NCBI GenBank assembly: GCA_947453965.1 | Contig: CANGIQ010000004.1 | Location: 104,700-168,699, forward strand | Reading direction: 5' to 3' | Length of the DNA stretch: 64,000 bases | From: Comamonadaceae bacterium | Lineage (GTDB): Bacteria > Pseudomonadota > Gammaproteobacteria > Burkholderiales > Burkholderiaceae_C | Shown here: positions 36,274-44,877 of the stretch, in pieces | How positions within the stretch are numbered: the stretch's first letter is position 1 | Layout of the letters: the number at the start of each line of letters is the position of its first letter | Position numbers and translations under genes: made by a program | Notes under the pieces: generated by a model | The model's database searches: none | What the model was told of the DNA's origin: nothing | What the model saw: only the letters and a program-made list of their open reading frames with translations

Positions 36274-37512
36274 ATGAGCGATTACCAACCCATTCATTGG
36301 TCCACCGAAGGCTACACCCGTGTGCCTTATGCGGTGTACCAGCAGCCCGACGTGCTGGCCCAAGAGCAAAAGAAGATTTACGAAGGACCGACCTGGAGCT
36401 ACGTGTGCCTTGACGCTGAAATCCCGCAAGGGGGCGACTACCGAACAAGCCATGTGGGCAACGCCCCGGTGGTGGTGGTGCGCGATGACGATGGCGAAAT
36501 CTATGCGTTTGAAAACCGCTGTTCACACCGAGGGGCCTTGATTTGTTTGGACCGTGCCGGCAAGACACGCGATTTTCAATGCGTCTACCACGCCTGGACT
36601 TACGACCGCCAAGGCAACCTCAAAGGCGTGGCCTTCGAGGCCGGCTTGAACGGTGCGGGCGGCATGCCCGAACACTTTTGCAAAGAAGACCACTCCCCCC
36701 GCAAGCTGCGTGTGGCGGTTTTTTGTGGCTTGGTGTTTGTGAGCTTCAGCGACGATGTGGATTCGATTGAAGATTATTTGGGCCCCGAGATTTGCGCTCG
36801 CATTGAGCGCGTGCTCAACAAACCTGTGGAGGTGATTGGGCGCTTCACCCAAGTGCTGCCCAACAACTGGAAGCTGTATTTTGAAAACGTCAAAGACAGC
36901 TACCACGCCAGCTTGTTGCATTTGTTCTTCACCACCTTCAAACTCAACCGCTTGTCGCAACGCGGTGCCGTGATCGTCAGCGAGTCGGGCGGTCACCACG
37001 TCAGCTACTCCATGGTCGATGCGCCAGACCAAGCTGCAGACACGCAGTACCAAGAGCAGGGCTTGCGTTCTGACCAAGACGGCTATCGTTTGGCCGACCC
37101 CAGTTTGCTGCAAGGCTTCAAAGAGTTTGAAGACGGCATCACCCTGCAAATCTTGTCGGTGTTTCCAGGCTTTGTGTTGCAACAAATCCAAAACTGCTTG
37201 GCCATTCGTCAGGTCCTACCCAAGGGTGTCGCGTCCACCGATTTGCATTGGACTTACCTCGGCTATGCCAGCGACACACCCGAGCAACGCGAAGTCCGAC
37301 TGAAGCAAGCCAACCTGATTGGCCCGGCTGGTTTTGTATCGATGGAAGACGGCGCTGTCGGTGGCTTTGTGCAACGCGGCATTGCTGCTGCGGGCGATTT
37401 AGAAGCGGTCATCGAAATGGGCGGCGAGAACACCAGCTCCAGCCCCTCGCGCGTGACCGAGGCTTCCGTGCGTGGCTTTTGGAAAGCCTACCGTCAACTC
37501 ATGCAGGCTTGA
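36274..37512 (+). CDS. tphA2: Terephthalate 1,2-dioxygenase, oxygenase large subunit
   Basis: A 412-aa Rieske oxygenase alpha subunit that dihydroxylates the ring to a cis-dihydrodiol. Rieske ligands are C83 and H85 (CSHRG) and C103 and H106 (CVYH); the mononuclear iron ligands are H211 and H216, with bridging D208 ([10 protein letters not shown]). Long stretches agree with Comamonas TphA2 as I remember it, for example [31 protein letters not shown] and [20 protein letters not shown] 36274 is used, five codons after a farther in-frame start. The subunit order after it matches tphA2-A3-B-A1. Confidence 0.92.
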   Translation: MSDYQPIHWSTEGYTRVPYAVYQQPDVLAQEQKKIYEGPTWSYVCLDAEIPQGGDYRTSHVGNAPVVVVRDDDGEIYAFENRCSHRGALICLDRAGKTRDFQCVYHAWTYDRQGNLKGVAFEAGLNGAGGMPEHFCKEDHSPRKLRVAVFCGLVFVSFSDDVDSIEDYLGPEICARIERVLNKPVEVIGRFTQVLPNNWKLYFENVKDSYHASLLHLFFTTFKLNRLSQRGAVIVSESGGHHVSYSMVDAPDQAADTQYQEQGLRSDQDGYRLADPSLLQGFKEFEDGITLQILSVFPGFVLQQIQNCLAIRQVLPKGVASTDLHWTYLGYASDTPEQREVRLKQANLIGPAGFVSMEDGAVGGFVQRGIAAAGDLEAVIEMGGENTSSSPSRVTEASVRGFWKAYRQLMQA

Positions 37513-37520
37513 GGCAACCC

Positions 37521-37994
37521 ATGTCCACCCTTTCTTTACGCGAACGCATTGCCGACTTTCATGCGACCTACATCCGCTGCATCGACCAAGATGCCCTGGA
37601 GCAATGGCCCGACTTCTTCGAAGCGCAATGCCACTACAGCGTGACCACGGCCGAGAATGACCGTGCCGGTTTGGCTGCGGGCCTGATTTGGGCCAATAAC
37701 CGCAACATGCTGCACGACCGGGTGTCGGCCCTGCGCCATGCCAATGTCTATGAGCGTCAAAGCTATCGACACATCTTGGGCTTGCCCTTCATCACGCAGA
37801 GCACGCCTGAGGTGGTCGAGGTGGAAACTCCGTTCATGGTGGTGCGCATCATGCACGATGGACAAACCGACTTGTTTGTCTGCGGCATCTACCGTGATGT
37901 GTTCAAGCCCGGCAGCGACACCTTGAAGCTCACCTCGCGTCGTGTGATTTGCGACAGCAACCGCATCGACACCTTGTTGGCGGTGCCTCTTTGA
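37521..37994 (+). CDS. tphA3: Terephthalate 1,2-dioxygenase, oxygenase small subunit
   Basis: A 157-aa ring-hydroxylating dioxygenase beta subunit (NTF2/cystatin-like fold), structural partner of the alpha subunit. Motifs: DALEQWPDFF, CHYSVTTAEN, GLAAGLIWA, DRVSALRHANVYERQSYRHILG and ICDSNRIDTLLAVPL, all resembling Comamonas TphA3. ATG 37521 lies 8 bp after tphA2. The stop TGA overlaps the next ATG as TGATG, so tphB is coupled. Confidence 0.92.
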   Translation: MSTLSLRERIADFHATYIRCIDQDALEQWPDFFEAQCHYSVTTAENDRAGLAAGLIWANNRNMLHDRVSALRHANVYERQSYRHILGLPFITQSTPEVVEVETPFMVVRIMHDGQTDLFVCGIYRDVFKPGSDTLKLTSRRVICDSNRIDTLLAVPL

Positions 37995-38962
37995 TGACGT
38001 CGTTGCAGCCCGTGACGCGCATCGCCATTCCCGTCGGCGACCCGAATGGGATTGGCCCCGAGATCTCTCTCAAAACAGCCATTGCCTTGCGTCATGATGC
38101 GCGTGTTCAACTCACGCTGTTTGGGCCACAAGCGGTAATCGAAACCACGGCGCACCAACTCGGGGTAGATGAGGCGTTGTCGCAACTTCGCTGTGTGTTC
38201 ACACCGGCCATGCCCTTTGGCATGCACCGCCCAGGTGTGGTGTGCGCCACGGCGGGCGAGGCCACCATTGCGGCGGCCACTGAGGCGATTCATGCCACCG
38301 AGCGTGGTGACTTCGATGCGGTGGTGGCAGCGCCCCATCATGAAACAGCGGTGCACCGTGCAGGCATTGCCTTTAGCGGCTACCCCTCCTTGGTGGCTGC
38401 AGCGACGGGGCAGCCCGAAGACAGTGTGTTCATGATGTTGGTAGGCGGTGACTTGCGCATTGTGCATGTCACCTTGCATGAAAGCGTACAAACCGCTTTG
38501 GCACGCATCACCCCGGGCCGCATTGAGCGTGCTGTGCATGCTGGGGTGCGAGCCCTGCATCGCTTGGGCATCGCCCAACCGCACATCGGGCTATTTGGCA
38601 TCAACCCCCACGCGGGTGAAAACGGTTTGTTTGGGCAAGAGGATGAACACATCAGCCGTCCTGCGGCTGCGTTGTTGCGGGCGCAAGGTCTGCACGTCGA
38701 TGACCCGCAAGGCGCGGATACCTTGCTGGCGGCGCGGGTCCATGACCTGTACGTCGCCATGTTTCATGACCAGGGCCATATTCCCATCAAGCTGCTTTAT
38801 CCGCAGCAAGCCAGCGCGCTGTCGATCGGTGCAGAGGTTGTTTTGTCCAGCGTCGGCCATGGCAGCGCCATGGACATTGCCGGCCAAGGCATTGCCAATC
38901 CAGCCGCCATGATCCGCACGGTGCGTTTGTTGGCGGCGCTTCCATCAGAAAGTCAGGCGTGA
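37994..38962 (+). CDS. tphB: Terephthalate dihydrodiol dehydrogenase (PdxA-family), probable TphB
   Basis: A 322-aa PdxA-type NAD-dependent dehydrogenase. IAIPVGDPNGIGPEI is the family N-terminus. APHHETAVHRAGIAFSGYPSLV is nearly the Comamonas TphB sequence as I recall it. VHVTLHESV, GINPHAGENG and HDQGHIPIK hold the metal-binding His residues. In the pathway it oxidises and decarboxylates the dihydrodiol to protocatechuate. Context rules out the vitamin B6 enzyme PdxA: it is within the oxygenase operon and overlaps both neighbours. Confidence 0.92.
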   Translation: MTSLQPVTRIAIPVGDPNGIGPEISLKTAIALRHDARVQLTLFGPQAVIETTAHQLGVDEALSQLRCVFTPAMPFGMHRPGVVCATAGEATIAAATEAIHATERGDFDAVVAAPHHETAVHRAGIAFSGYPSLVAAATGQPEDSVFMMLVGGDLRIVHVTLHESVQTALARITPGRIERAVHAGVRALHRLGIAQPHIGLFGINPHAGENGLFGQEDEHISRPAAALLRAQGLHVDDPQGADTLLAARVHDLYVAMFHDQGHIPIKLLYPQQASALSIGAEVVLSSVGHGSAMDIAGQGIANPAAMIRTVRLLAALPSESQA

Positions 38963-39960
38963 GTTTCAAGATTCAAATTGAAGGCAGCGATGTGGCGTTT
39001 GATTGCGCCAGCAGCGAAAACCTGTTGGATGCGGCCATGCGTCAAGGCATTGAGATGCCGTACTCCTGCCGCAAAGGGGTATGTGGCAACTGCAAAGGCC
39101 GTGTGGTGCAAGGCGAATTGGTGGTGGGCACCCAAGGGGGCTCGCAGGAGGCGGGTATCCGTCAGCCTGACGAGCATTTGTTTTGTCGTGCCCAGCCCGC
39201 CAGTGACCTGTGTATTGCGCCCAAAACATGGCACCGCGTGGACCCTGCTGCACGCAAGACCTTGCAAGCCAAGGTGTTCAAGAAAATTCAAGTGGCGCCG
39301 GATGTGACGCTACTGCACTTGCGTTTTCCTGCCGGTGTGCGTGTGAAGTTCAAAGCAGGGCAGTACCTGCAAGTGTTGTTGCCCGATGGACAGCGACGCA
39401 GCTACTCCATGGCGAATGCACCGCATGAAAGCGATGCGGTCCAGCTGCATATTCGCAATTTGCCGCAGGGGCATTTCAGCGCTGCACTGTTGAAAAACCT
39501 TCAAGTGGGGGAGATGCTCACACTCGAATTGCCCCACGGTGATTTTTGGTTGCGCCAAGACAGCGAGCGCCCCATGCTCATGGTGGCGGGCGGCACAGGC
39601 TTTGCACCGATCAAATCCATCGTGGATCACATCGTGCGTCAAAAACTACAGCGCGCTGTGCACCTCTACTGGGGTGCGCGAACACAAGAAGGCATTTATG
39701 CCGCCGATGTGTTGACGCGCTGGGCGCAGCAATTGCCGGGCTTGGTGGTCCACACGGTGTTCAGCGATGTGACCGACGCCAACACTTGGAGCGGACGCGT
39801 CGGCTTGGTGCATGATGCCGTGCGTGCCGATTACGCAGACCTCAGTGGCTGGGACGTGTATGCCTGCGGTGGCATGCCCATGGTCACGGCCTTGCGTGAT
39901 GTGTGTGCGCAACTGGGCTTGCCCGATGCCAACTTTTACTCTGATGCGTTTGTGGGTTAA
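38959..39960 (+). CDS. tphA1: Terephthalate 1,2-dioxygenase, reductase component
   Basis: A 333-aa oxygenase reductase that passes electrons from NAD(P)H to the Rieske centre. The N-terminal plant-type [2Fe-2S] ferredoxin has C37, C42, C45 and C76 (CRKGVCGNC, LFCRAQ). An FAD domain (RRSYSMANAP) and an NAD-binding domain (MVAGGTGFAPIKSI, CGGMPMV) follow. It starts with GTG 38959 overlapping the tphB stop (GTGA). Last gene of the operon. Confidence 0.92.
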   Translation: MSFKIQIEGSDVAFDCASSENLLDAAMRQGIEMPYSCRKGVCGNCKGRVVQGELVVGTQGGSQEAGIRQPDEHLFCRAQPASDLCIAPKTWHRVDPAARKTLQAKVFKKIQVAPDVTLLHLRFPAGVRVKFKAGQYLQVLLPDGQRRSYSMANAPHESDAVQLHIRNLPQGHFSAALLKNLQVGEMLTLELPHGDFWLRQDSERPMLMVAGGTGFAPIKSIVDHIVRQKLQRAVHLYWGARTQEGIYAADVLTRWAQQLPGLVVHTVFSDVTDANTWSGRVGLVHDAVRADYADLSGWDVYACGGMPMVTALRDVCAQLGLPDANFYSDAFVG

Positions 39961-40065
39961 TTGACCCGTGGGTCTAGAGGCGTTTTTACAGAGCGTCGCT
40001 ATCGCGTCAAACTTGGCTCGGCAGTGGACGCACTTGTATGCGACTGATGCACGACAACTCTTAAA

Positions 40066-40476
40066 TTACTGCGCTGTGTGGACCCAGTTCTCTGCTTCCA
40101 GCGCAGGCACCCGTGCGAACTCCCCCATATTGTTCGTCACCAGCACCAGGCCTTCGCTGCGAGCGTGCGCTGCAATGTGCATGTCGTTCACACCGATAGG
40201 CTGGCCGAGTTTTTCCAAGGCGGCGCGAATGGCGCCGTAATGCTGCGCGGCCTTGGGGCCATAGGGCAGAACTGCTAGACGACTGCAAAAGTCTTCGATA
40301 GCGGCCAGGTTCTCGCTCACGTGGTTGCTTTTCTCTGCACCGTGCAAGAGTTCGGCGAGAGTAATGGAGGAAATTGCCATGCGGCTGGCGTTGGCGTTGA
40401 AAGTGGAAAGCACCTCGACAGGTCGTCGCTTCAACACGTAGATGACAATGTTGGTGTCCAGCAGGTAACGCAGCAT
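40066..40476 (-). CDS. vapC: VapC-type PIN-domain ribonuclease toxin
   Basis: A 136-aa PIN-domain RNase. The acidic metal-binding residues are in YLLDTNIVIYVLK, SITLAELLHGAEKS, VNDMHIAAHARSEGLVLVTNN and the terminal EFARVPALEAENWV. VapC toxins cleave tRNA or rRNA when not inhibited. Its ATG overlaps the antitoxin stop (TGATG), the usual coupling. Confidence 0.93.
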   Translation of the reverse strand: MLRYLLDTNIVIYVLKRRPVEVLSTFNANASRMAISSITLAELLHGAEKSNHVSENLAAIEDFCSRLAVLPYGPKAAQHYGAIRAALEKLGQPIGVNDMHIAAHARSEGLVLVTNNMGEFARVPALEAENWVHTAQ

Positions 40477-40709
40477 CAGAGCGCCTCCCGCTCCGACTGG
40501 TTCTGGGTAGCGCGCTCGGGCAGGAAGTCGTCGCTCACTGTGGGACCACCCAGAAAGAAGCTGTCCCAGGTTTGGCCTAGGGGGGAGATGACGCGCTCGT
40601 TACCTTTGACGCGTATCTCTACCTTTTGGACACCCTCGGGTAGACGCACGTCCAAAGGCAGACGAACGGCCTGGGTACGGTTATTGACGAAAACAGTACC
40701 GATGGACAT
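40476..40709 (-). CDS. vapB: VapB-type antitoxin
   Basis: A 77-aa AbrB/MazE-like antitoxin: MSIGTVFVNNRTQAVRLP with the swapped-hairpin DNA-binding fold, then a C-terminal part that should wrap around VapC. ATG 40709 is set by GGGAGG six bases upstream; an extended frame to 40739 is not needed. It normally represses its own promoter with VapC. Confidence 0.9.
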   Translation of the reverse strand: MSIGTVFVNNRTQAVRLPLDVRLPEGVQKVEIRVKGNERVISPLGQTWDSFFLGGPTVSDDFLPERATQNQSEREAL

Positions 40710-40730
40710 GATGACCTCCCAAGGAAAAGT

Positions 40731-40747
40731 ATATAGCAATTGTATAT
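40731..40747. promoter_or_regulatory. Possible vapBC operator
   Basis: ATATAGCAATTGTATAT, an AT-rich imperfect palindrome, is centred about 30 bp upstream of the vapB ATG, where autoregulating AbrB-type antitoxins bind. The remaining 100 bp to the glycosyltransferase gene end show nothing else recognisable. Confidence 0.4.
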
Positions 40748-40850
40748 GGCGCCTCCACGGCAGTCAATGGGGCGATTTACAAAGATCTCGGTTCCGCCAC
40801 AGCACACGCTCTACGAGCTCCAGCGTTGGGGTAATTCGCGCTTCCCGATG

Positions 40851-41834
40851 CTAGCCATTCGCCAATGACAGAGAGTCGTGGATCAGTGCCAGCAAGTTTG
40901 CTTTCTCACGTTCGGGCAAGAAGAGCGGTGCCCGGGTTTGGCAGGCTTGTTGCAAGTGTTGGATCTGGCTGTGTGGATGCCCAAGCGTTTGGAGACACAT
41001 GCGTAGGGCGTGCGCCAAGGCGGACGAGTCACCGGGTTCAAAGTAGCCTGGGTAGTCCACCCCCAACATGCCTACATTGCCGGAGATGCGAGAGGCCAGC
41101 ACCGGTGTGCCACTGAGCACTGCTTCCATGATGACGTGTGCACCCCCTTCCAAGCGGCTGGTGTGCACCAACACATGGGCGCGTTGGATGTGCGCTCGCG
41201 TCGCGGCAAACGACAGCCCGCCCAGCCAGCGGTAATGCGGATGGTGACGCGCCATGCGTTGTGCCTCTTGCCCGAGAGCGGGGTCGAGTGCTTCGCCCAT
41301 GTGGTCTATCAAGATGCCTTCATCGGGGGCTATGTGTGCCACTGCCTGCCACAGCACTTGCGGCCATTTCTCGTCGCGCAAATGTCCCACCATCACAGCG
41401 CGTAAGTGCTTGCTGGTTTTTGCCAACGTCTTTCGGGGCGTGCTGGATTGATACAACACACGCGTCTTGGCCTGTAGATGAACGGGCAAAACGCTGAGGC
41501 CTTGGTCTTGCAACACGATGAGCCGATCAGCCAGCGCCAATGCGCGTTGCGCGTTGATGTGGTCGTGAATGTCGCGGTACAAATCGGTGCCGGTCAAGGC
41601 CAACACCAAGAGGCGATCTGGATGGGCTTGTTTCCATGCCAAGACAGAATCTGCCGACTTGCGTGCATGCAACGCCAGCAACACATCGGTGTCTTGGCCA
41701 TCGGGCCATGTGTGACTCAGGCGAACCCGGTAATGTTCCGACAGCATATGCGCCCACCGCTTGGCTGTTTGCCAGTTGCCGTTGTTCGCATCTGCCAAGG
41801 CAGGAGTGACGAGGCACAGATGAAGGCGTCGCAT
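40851..41834 (-). CDS. senB: SenB-like selenosugar synthase / TIGR04348-family glycosyltransferase
   Basis: A 327-aa GT-B-type glycosyltransferase. Family landmarks: VTPALADANNGNWQTAKRW, LLALHARKSADSV, LALTGTDLYRDI, VMVGHLRDEKWP, YRWLGGLS, SRLEGGAHVIMEAV and SGNVGMLGVDYPGYFEPGD. This pattern is the family named SenB in the selenoneine pathway, which uses selenophosphate and a UDP-sugar to make a selenosugar. senA and senC are not next to it, so the selenium role is an inference. It lies 3 bp after the rRNA methyltransferase gene. Confidence 0.72.
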   Translation of the reverse strand: MRRLHLCLVTPALADANNGNWQTAKRWAHMLSEHYRVRLSHTWPDGQDTDVLLALHARKSADSVLAWKQAHPDRLLVLALTGTDLYRDIHDHINAQRALALADRLIVLQDQGLSVLPVHLQAKTRVLYQSSTPRKTLAKTSKHLRAVMVGHLRDEKWPQVLWQAVAHIAPDEGILIDHMGEALDPALGQEAQRMARHHPHYRWLGGLSFAATRAHIQRAHVLVHTSRLEGGAHVIMEAVLSGTPVLASRISGNVGMLGVDYPGYFEPGDSSALAHALRMCLQTLGHPHSQIQHLQQACQTRAPLFLPEREKANLLALIHDSLSLANG

Positions 41835-41837
41835 GGC

Positions 41838-42776
41838 TCAGTCGGTGGTGTGCGGCAGTTCGGGTGCTCGGTAGACCAACACCTTGAGTGAACGCTCCTC
41901 TGACACATCGGCAAACGTGGTGGGGTTGGGCACGCGTTGCACAAACGCCAGCTCAGGTGCTATCTCATGCATGTGGTCTTTCAAAAACGCCAAACCCAAT
42001 TCGGGGGCGTTCAAGCACAGCAAGGCATGGCCACCGGGTGCCAACAGTTCGGGCAAGCGGCGCATCAAGCGGGCGTAATCTTTGGTGGCGATGAAGCTGC
42101 CTTTTTGGTAACTCGGTGGGTCCACGATGACCAGGTCGTAAGGCCCGCTGCGCGTGATCTTGCCCCAGGTCTTGAAGATGTCATGGGCCAGAAAACTCGC
42201 ACCTTCCATCAAGCCATTGAGCTGGTGGTTGTGCTGACCAATCGCCATGGCGCCGTGGCTCATGTCCACGTTGACGACCTGCCGTGCGCCGGCTTGTTTG
42301 GCCACCACCGAAAACGCGCAGGTGTAGGCAAACAAATTGAGCACCTTGGCCCGTGGGCGAGCCGTGACGTAGCGCTGCACCCAGCGTCGGCCTTCAGCCA
42401 TGTCCAGAAACAAGCCGTGGTTTTGTCCTTTGAGCACGTGGACCCGAAAGCGGGCCCCGTGTTCTGTCACCACATGCGGCTCGAGCACGCTGCCTGCCAT
42501 CAACCGCGTTTCAGGTTCACCGTCTTGGCGGCACTGGAACACCCAGTTCAAGGCCTGATCAGGCGCGAGCTGCTGCCAGCGCTCAGACAGGGCGGTGTGA
42601 ACTTGGGCCAGTGCCTCGTCGCTCAGGGGTTGGAAGCTGGTCAACACAAAGACCGGTGGAAACACATCCAACGCCAAGTGCTCGCAGCCCGGGTGCAAAC
42701 CACCACGGCCATGAAAAATACGTTGGGCATCGATGGACAAGGCCATCTGGGCAATGGCGTTCAGTAGGGCCTGCAT
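41838..42776 (-). CDS. Class I SAM-dependent methyltransferase, RlmI/RlmK-like
   Basis: A 312-aa methyltransferase. Motif I is VLNLFAYTCAFSVVAK, the acidic SAM-ribose position is VVNVDMSHGA, and motif IV is VIVDPPSYQKGSF, characteristic of the Methyltrans_SAM family of RNA cytosine/guanine methyltransferases. The usual N-terminal PUA domain of RlmI is absent or diverged. A conserved KGQNHGLFLDMAEGRRWV precedes the Rossmann fold. The substrate is probably 23S rRNA, though unproven. Middle gene of a three-gene minus-strand set with tight spacing. Confidence 0.85.
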   Translation of the reverse strand: MQALLNAIAQMALSIDAQRIFHGRGGLHPGCEHLALDVFPPVFVLTSFQPLSDEALAQVHTALSERWQQLAPDQALNWVFQCRQDGEPETRLMAGSVLEPHVVTEHGARFRVHVLKGQNHGLFLDMAEGRRWVQRYVTARPRAKVLNLFAYTCAFSVVAKQAGARQVVNVDMSHGAMAIGQHNHQLNGLMEGASFLAHDIFKTWGKITRSGPYDLVIVDPPSYQKGSFIATKDYARLMRRLPELLAPGGHALLCLNAPELGLAFLKDHMHEIAPELAFVQRVPNPTTFADVSEERSLKVLVYRAPELPHTTD

Positions 42777-42782
42777 GGCACA

Positions 42783-43775
42783 TCAATCCTGGCGGTCAAG
42801 GTTGGCATGCAACACGCGCTGCAGCGCTTGTTTCCACCACACCGCGTGTGCGGTGGTGCTGTGTCCCGTGGTGTCCGCACTGGCGGGAATCAGCAACCAC
42901 TCAGCCCCTGGAATTTTTGCAATCTGCGCTGCGATGATGCCCAAGCTGGGCGGGTTGCGCTCATCGTCGGCTGAGGTGATGGTCAGCACCCGAGCCTGAA
43001 TTTTGTCGAGCCAAGGGGAGGGGTCGTAATCGCGTGAGGCTTCCCAGGCATACAAACAATCGTTCGCATCACCCACGAATGGCGCTTGCAAACGTTGCGC
43101 CAACAAGGTATCAGCGGCTTCTCGGGTCGGCGCCAAGCGTTGTAAGTGCTGGTCACCACCGGTGGTGGCAATGGCAAAAAACACAGAGGCAAATTGCAAG
43201 CTGGGTGGTTGCGTGGTGTAGTTGCCGTTCATCCACTGCGGGTCGTTGCGAATCGCATCAATGATCCAGCGCCGCGTCATCCAATTGCGGCCCGACATGG
43301 CGGCTGGTGTGGCCGCCATGGGCACCAACACGTCCATGAAATGTGGATGCAGCGTGCCCCACAGCCAAGCATGCATGCCGCCCATGGAGTTGCCCAACAC
43401 CATGCGCAGATGCGTCAGGCCCAGGCCTTCGGTCAGCAAGCGGTATTGCGCGTGCACCATGTCGGTGTAGTTGTAGTGAGGGAACTGCATGCGCAAACCG
43501 TCCGAAGGCTTGCTCGAACGTCCCGCGCCAATCGCATCGGGCATCACGATGAAATATTTGTTCGCATCCAGTGGCTGTTCTGGGCCAAACAGTTCACCCG
43601 CAAATTCGGGGGTGAGCAAGCCTTGGGCTGATCCTGTGGTGCCATGCAAGATCAACACGGGGATTCCCGTCGGGTCACCGACCGTGATGTAGCCGATGCG
43701 CAGCTCGGGCATGACCTCGCCGGTATGGAATTTGAATTGGGGCGCGATCCACACAGCCGCTGTCGGTTCAATCAT
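42783..43775 (-). CDS. Alpha/beta hydrolase, MetX (homoserine acetyltransferase)-like
   Basis: A 330-aa alpha/beta-hydrolase. LRIGYITVGDPTGIPVLILHG and the nucleophile elbow GNSMGGMHAW follow the MetX-type layout; LTITSADDERNPP supplies the Asp and TGHSTT the His. The true MetX homoserine pocket is not evident, and hydrolases of this type occur outside methionine synthesis. The reaction is unknown. ATG 43775 is used; GTG 43787 is possible. First gene of the operon with the methyltransferase and SenB-like genes. Confidence 0.78.
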   Translation of the reverse strand: MIEPTAAVWIAPQFKFHTGEVMPELRIGYITVGDPTGIPVLILHGTTGSAQGLLTPEFAGELFGPEQPLDANKYFIVMPDAIGAGRSSKPSDGLRMQFPHYNYTDMVHAQYRLLTEGLGLTHLRMVLGNSMGGMHAWLWGTLHPHFMDVLVPMAATPAAMSGRNWMTRRWIIDAIRNDPQWMNGNYTTQPPSLQFASVFFAIATTGGDQHLQRLAPTREAADTLLAQRLQAPFVGDANDCLYAWEASRDYDPSPWLDKIQARVLTITSADDERNPPSLGIIAAQIAKIPGAEWLLIPASADTTGHSTTAHAVWWKQALQRVLHANLDRQD

Positions 43776-43851
43776 GGGTGCGTGCACGGTGTGCTTTAGG
43801 TGACGAGGGTTTGTAGGGGGCGGTGGGATAGAGAAGAGTCGCTATATTTTA

Positions 43852-43867
43852 GAGAGACAGTTCTCTC
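43852..43867. promoter_or_regulatory. Perfect inverted repeat upstream of the MBL hydrolase
   Basis: GAGAGA-CAGT-TCTCTC lies in the 122-bp divergent spacer between the MetX-like and MBL genes, 30 bp before the MBL start. It could be an operator or a leader hairpin. Confidence 0.35.
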
Positions 43868-43897
43868 CGATATCCAACCTCAAGGACGCATTTGATC

Positions 43898-44863
43898 ATG
43901 CCCAACCCAACCTCTACACGCCGCCGTTTTTTGCAAGCAGGTGCCGCACTGACCATCGTGCCTGCCCTGTTACCCACCGCATTTGGCAAAGCGCCGATTG
44001 CAGGCAGTCAAGTCATCAGCGTGCACCGCATGAAGCTGGGCAGCTTTGAAGTCACCAGCATGCTCGATGGTTTCATCGACATTCCTCCAGCCGTATTGCA
44101 AGCTGATCCCGCATTGGTCAAGTCGATGTTGAGTGCCGGTGGCTGGCCCGATGGCCCCATGCGTTTGCCGGTCAACACCTTCTTGGTCAACACGGGCGAG
44201 AAGCTGGTCTTGCTCGATGCCGGTGGCGCCAAGATGTTGGGCCCTACCGCCGGACGTTTGCCCCAATGTTTGGCAGCGGCAGGCGTGGACCCTGCGCAGA
44301 TTGACGAGGTCTATATCACCCACATGCATGGCGACCATTTGCACGGCACCGTCACCCCCGAAGGGGGCCGCATGTTCCCCAACGCGATTTTGCGCATCGC
44401 CAAAGATGACATGGACTACTGGACCAACCCAGAGGTCGAAGCCAAAGCCCCTGAGAACCAAAAAGGCCGCTTTATTCCGGCCAAGCGCGCGGTCGCAGCC
44501 TATGGCAACCAAATCAAACCGTTCCGCTTGGGTGACGAGCTCACCCCCGGCATCAAATCGGTCGAGGCCGTGGGCCACACCCCCGGCCACAGCTGTTACA
44601 TGATTCAGTCGGGCAACGCCCGTTTGCTGGCGATTGGCGACACCTTGCACGTGGCACCGGTGCAGTTCCCGCGCCCCGAAATCACCGTGGCCTTTGACTG
44701 GGATCAGTCCAAAGCACGCGCCACGCGCTTGTCGATTTTTGACACTGTGGTCAAAGAGGGCATCCCGATTGCAGCGGTGCATCTGCCGTTCCCTGGCATT
44801 GGGGTGCTGCGCAAAAAAGGCAGCGAGTTTGTGTTTGATCCTGTGCCTTGGCAGTTGTTCTAA
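43898..44863 (+). CDS. Metallo-beta-lactamase-fold hydrolase, Tat-exported
   Basis: A 321-aa MBL-fold hydrolase. The N-terminal STRRRFLQAGAALTIVPALL is a twin-arginine signal. The metal site is THMHGDHLHG, with further ligands at VGHTPGHS and AIGDTLH. Related proteins are annotated as quorum-quenching or general hydrolases; the substrate is unknown. It is followed 14 bp later by a Bug-type receptor gene, so it may process a compound in the periplasm. ATG 43898, with AAGGA upstream; a TTG at 43892 is less likely. Confidence 0.87.
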   Translation: MPNPTSTRRRFLQAGAALTIVPALLPTAFGKAPIAGSQVISVHRMKLGSFEVTSMLDGFIDIPPAVLQADPALVKSMLSAGGWPDGPMRLPVNTFLVNTGEKLVLLDAGGAKMLGPTAGRLPQCLAAAGVDPAQIDEVYITHMHGDHLHGTVTPEGGRMFPNAILRIAKDDMDYWTNPEVEAKAPENQKGRFIPAKRAVAAYGNQIKPFRLGDELTPGIKSVEAVGHTPGHSCYMIQSGNARLLAIGDTLHVAPVQFPRPEITVAFDWDQSKARATRLSIFDTVVKEGIPIAAVHLPFPGIGVLRKKGSEFVFDPVPWQLF

Positions 44864-44877
44864 AGCGCGGGTTGTAG

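Noticed and set aside
37248..37520. Upstream extension of tphA3
   Set aside because: It overlaps tphA2 out of frame; ATG 37521 gives the expected small-subunit N-terminus.
39961..39980. GACCCGTGGGTC as a terminator after tphA1
   Set aside because: The loop is too short for the full stem, and no T-run follows.
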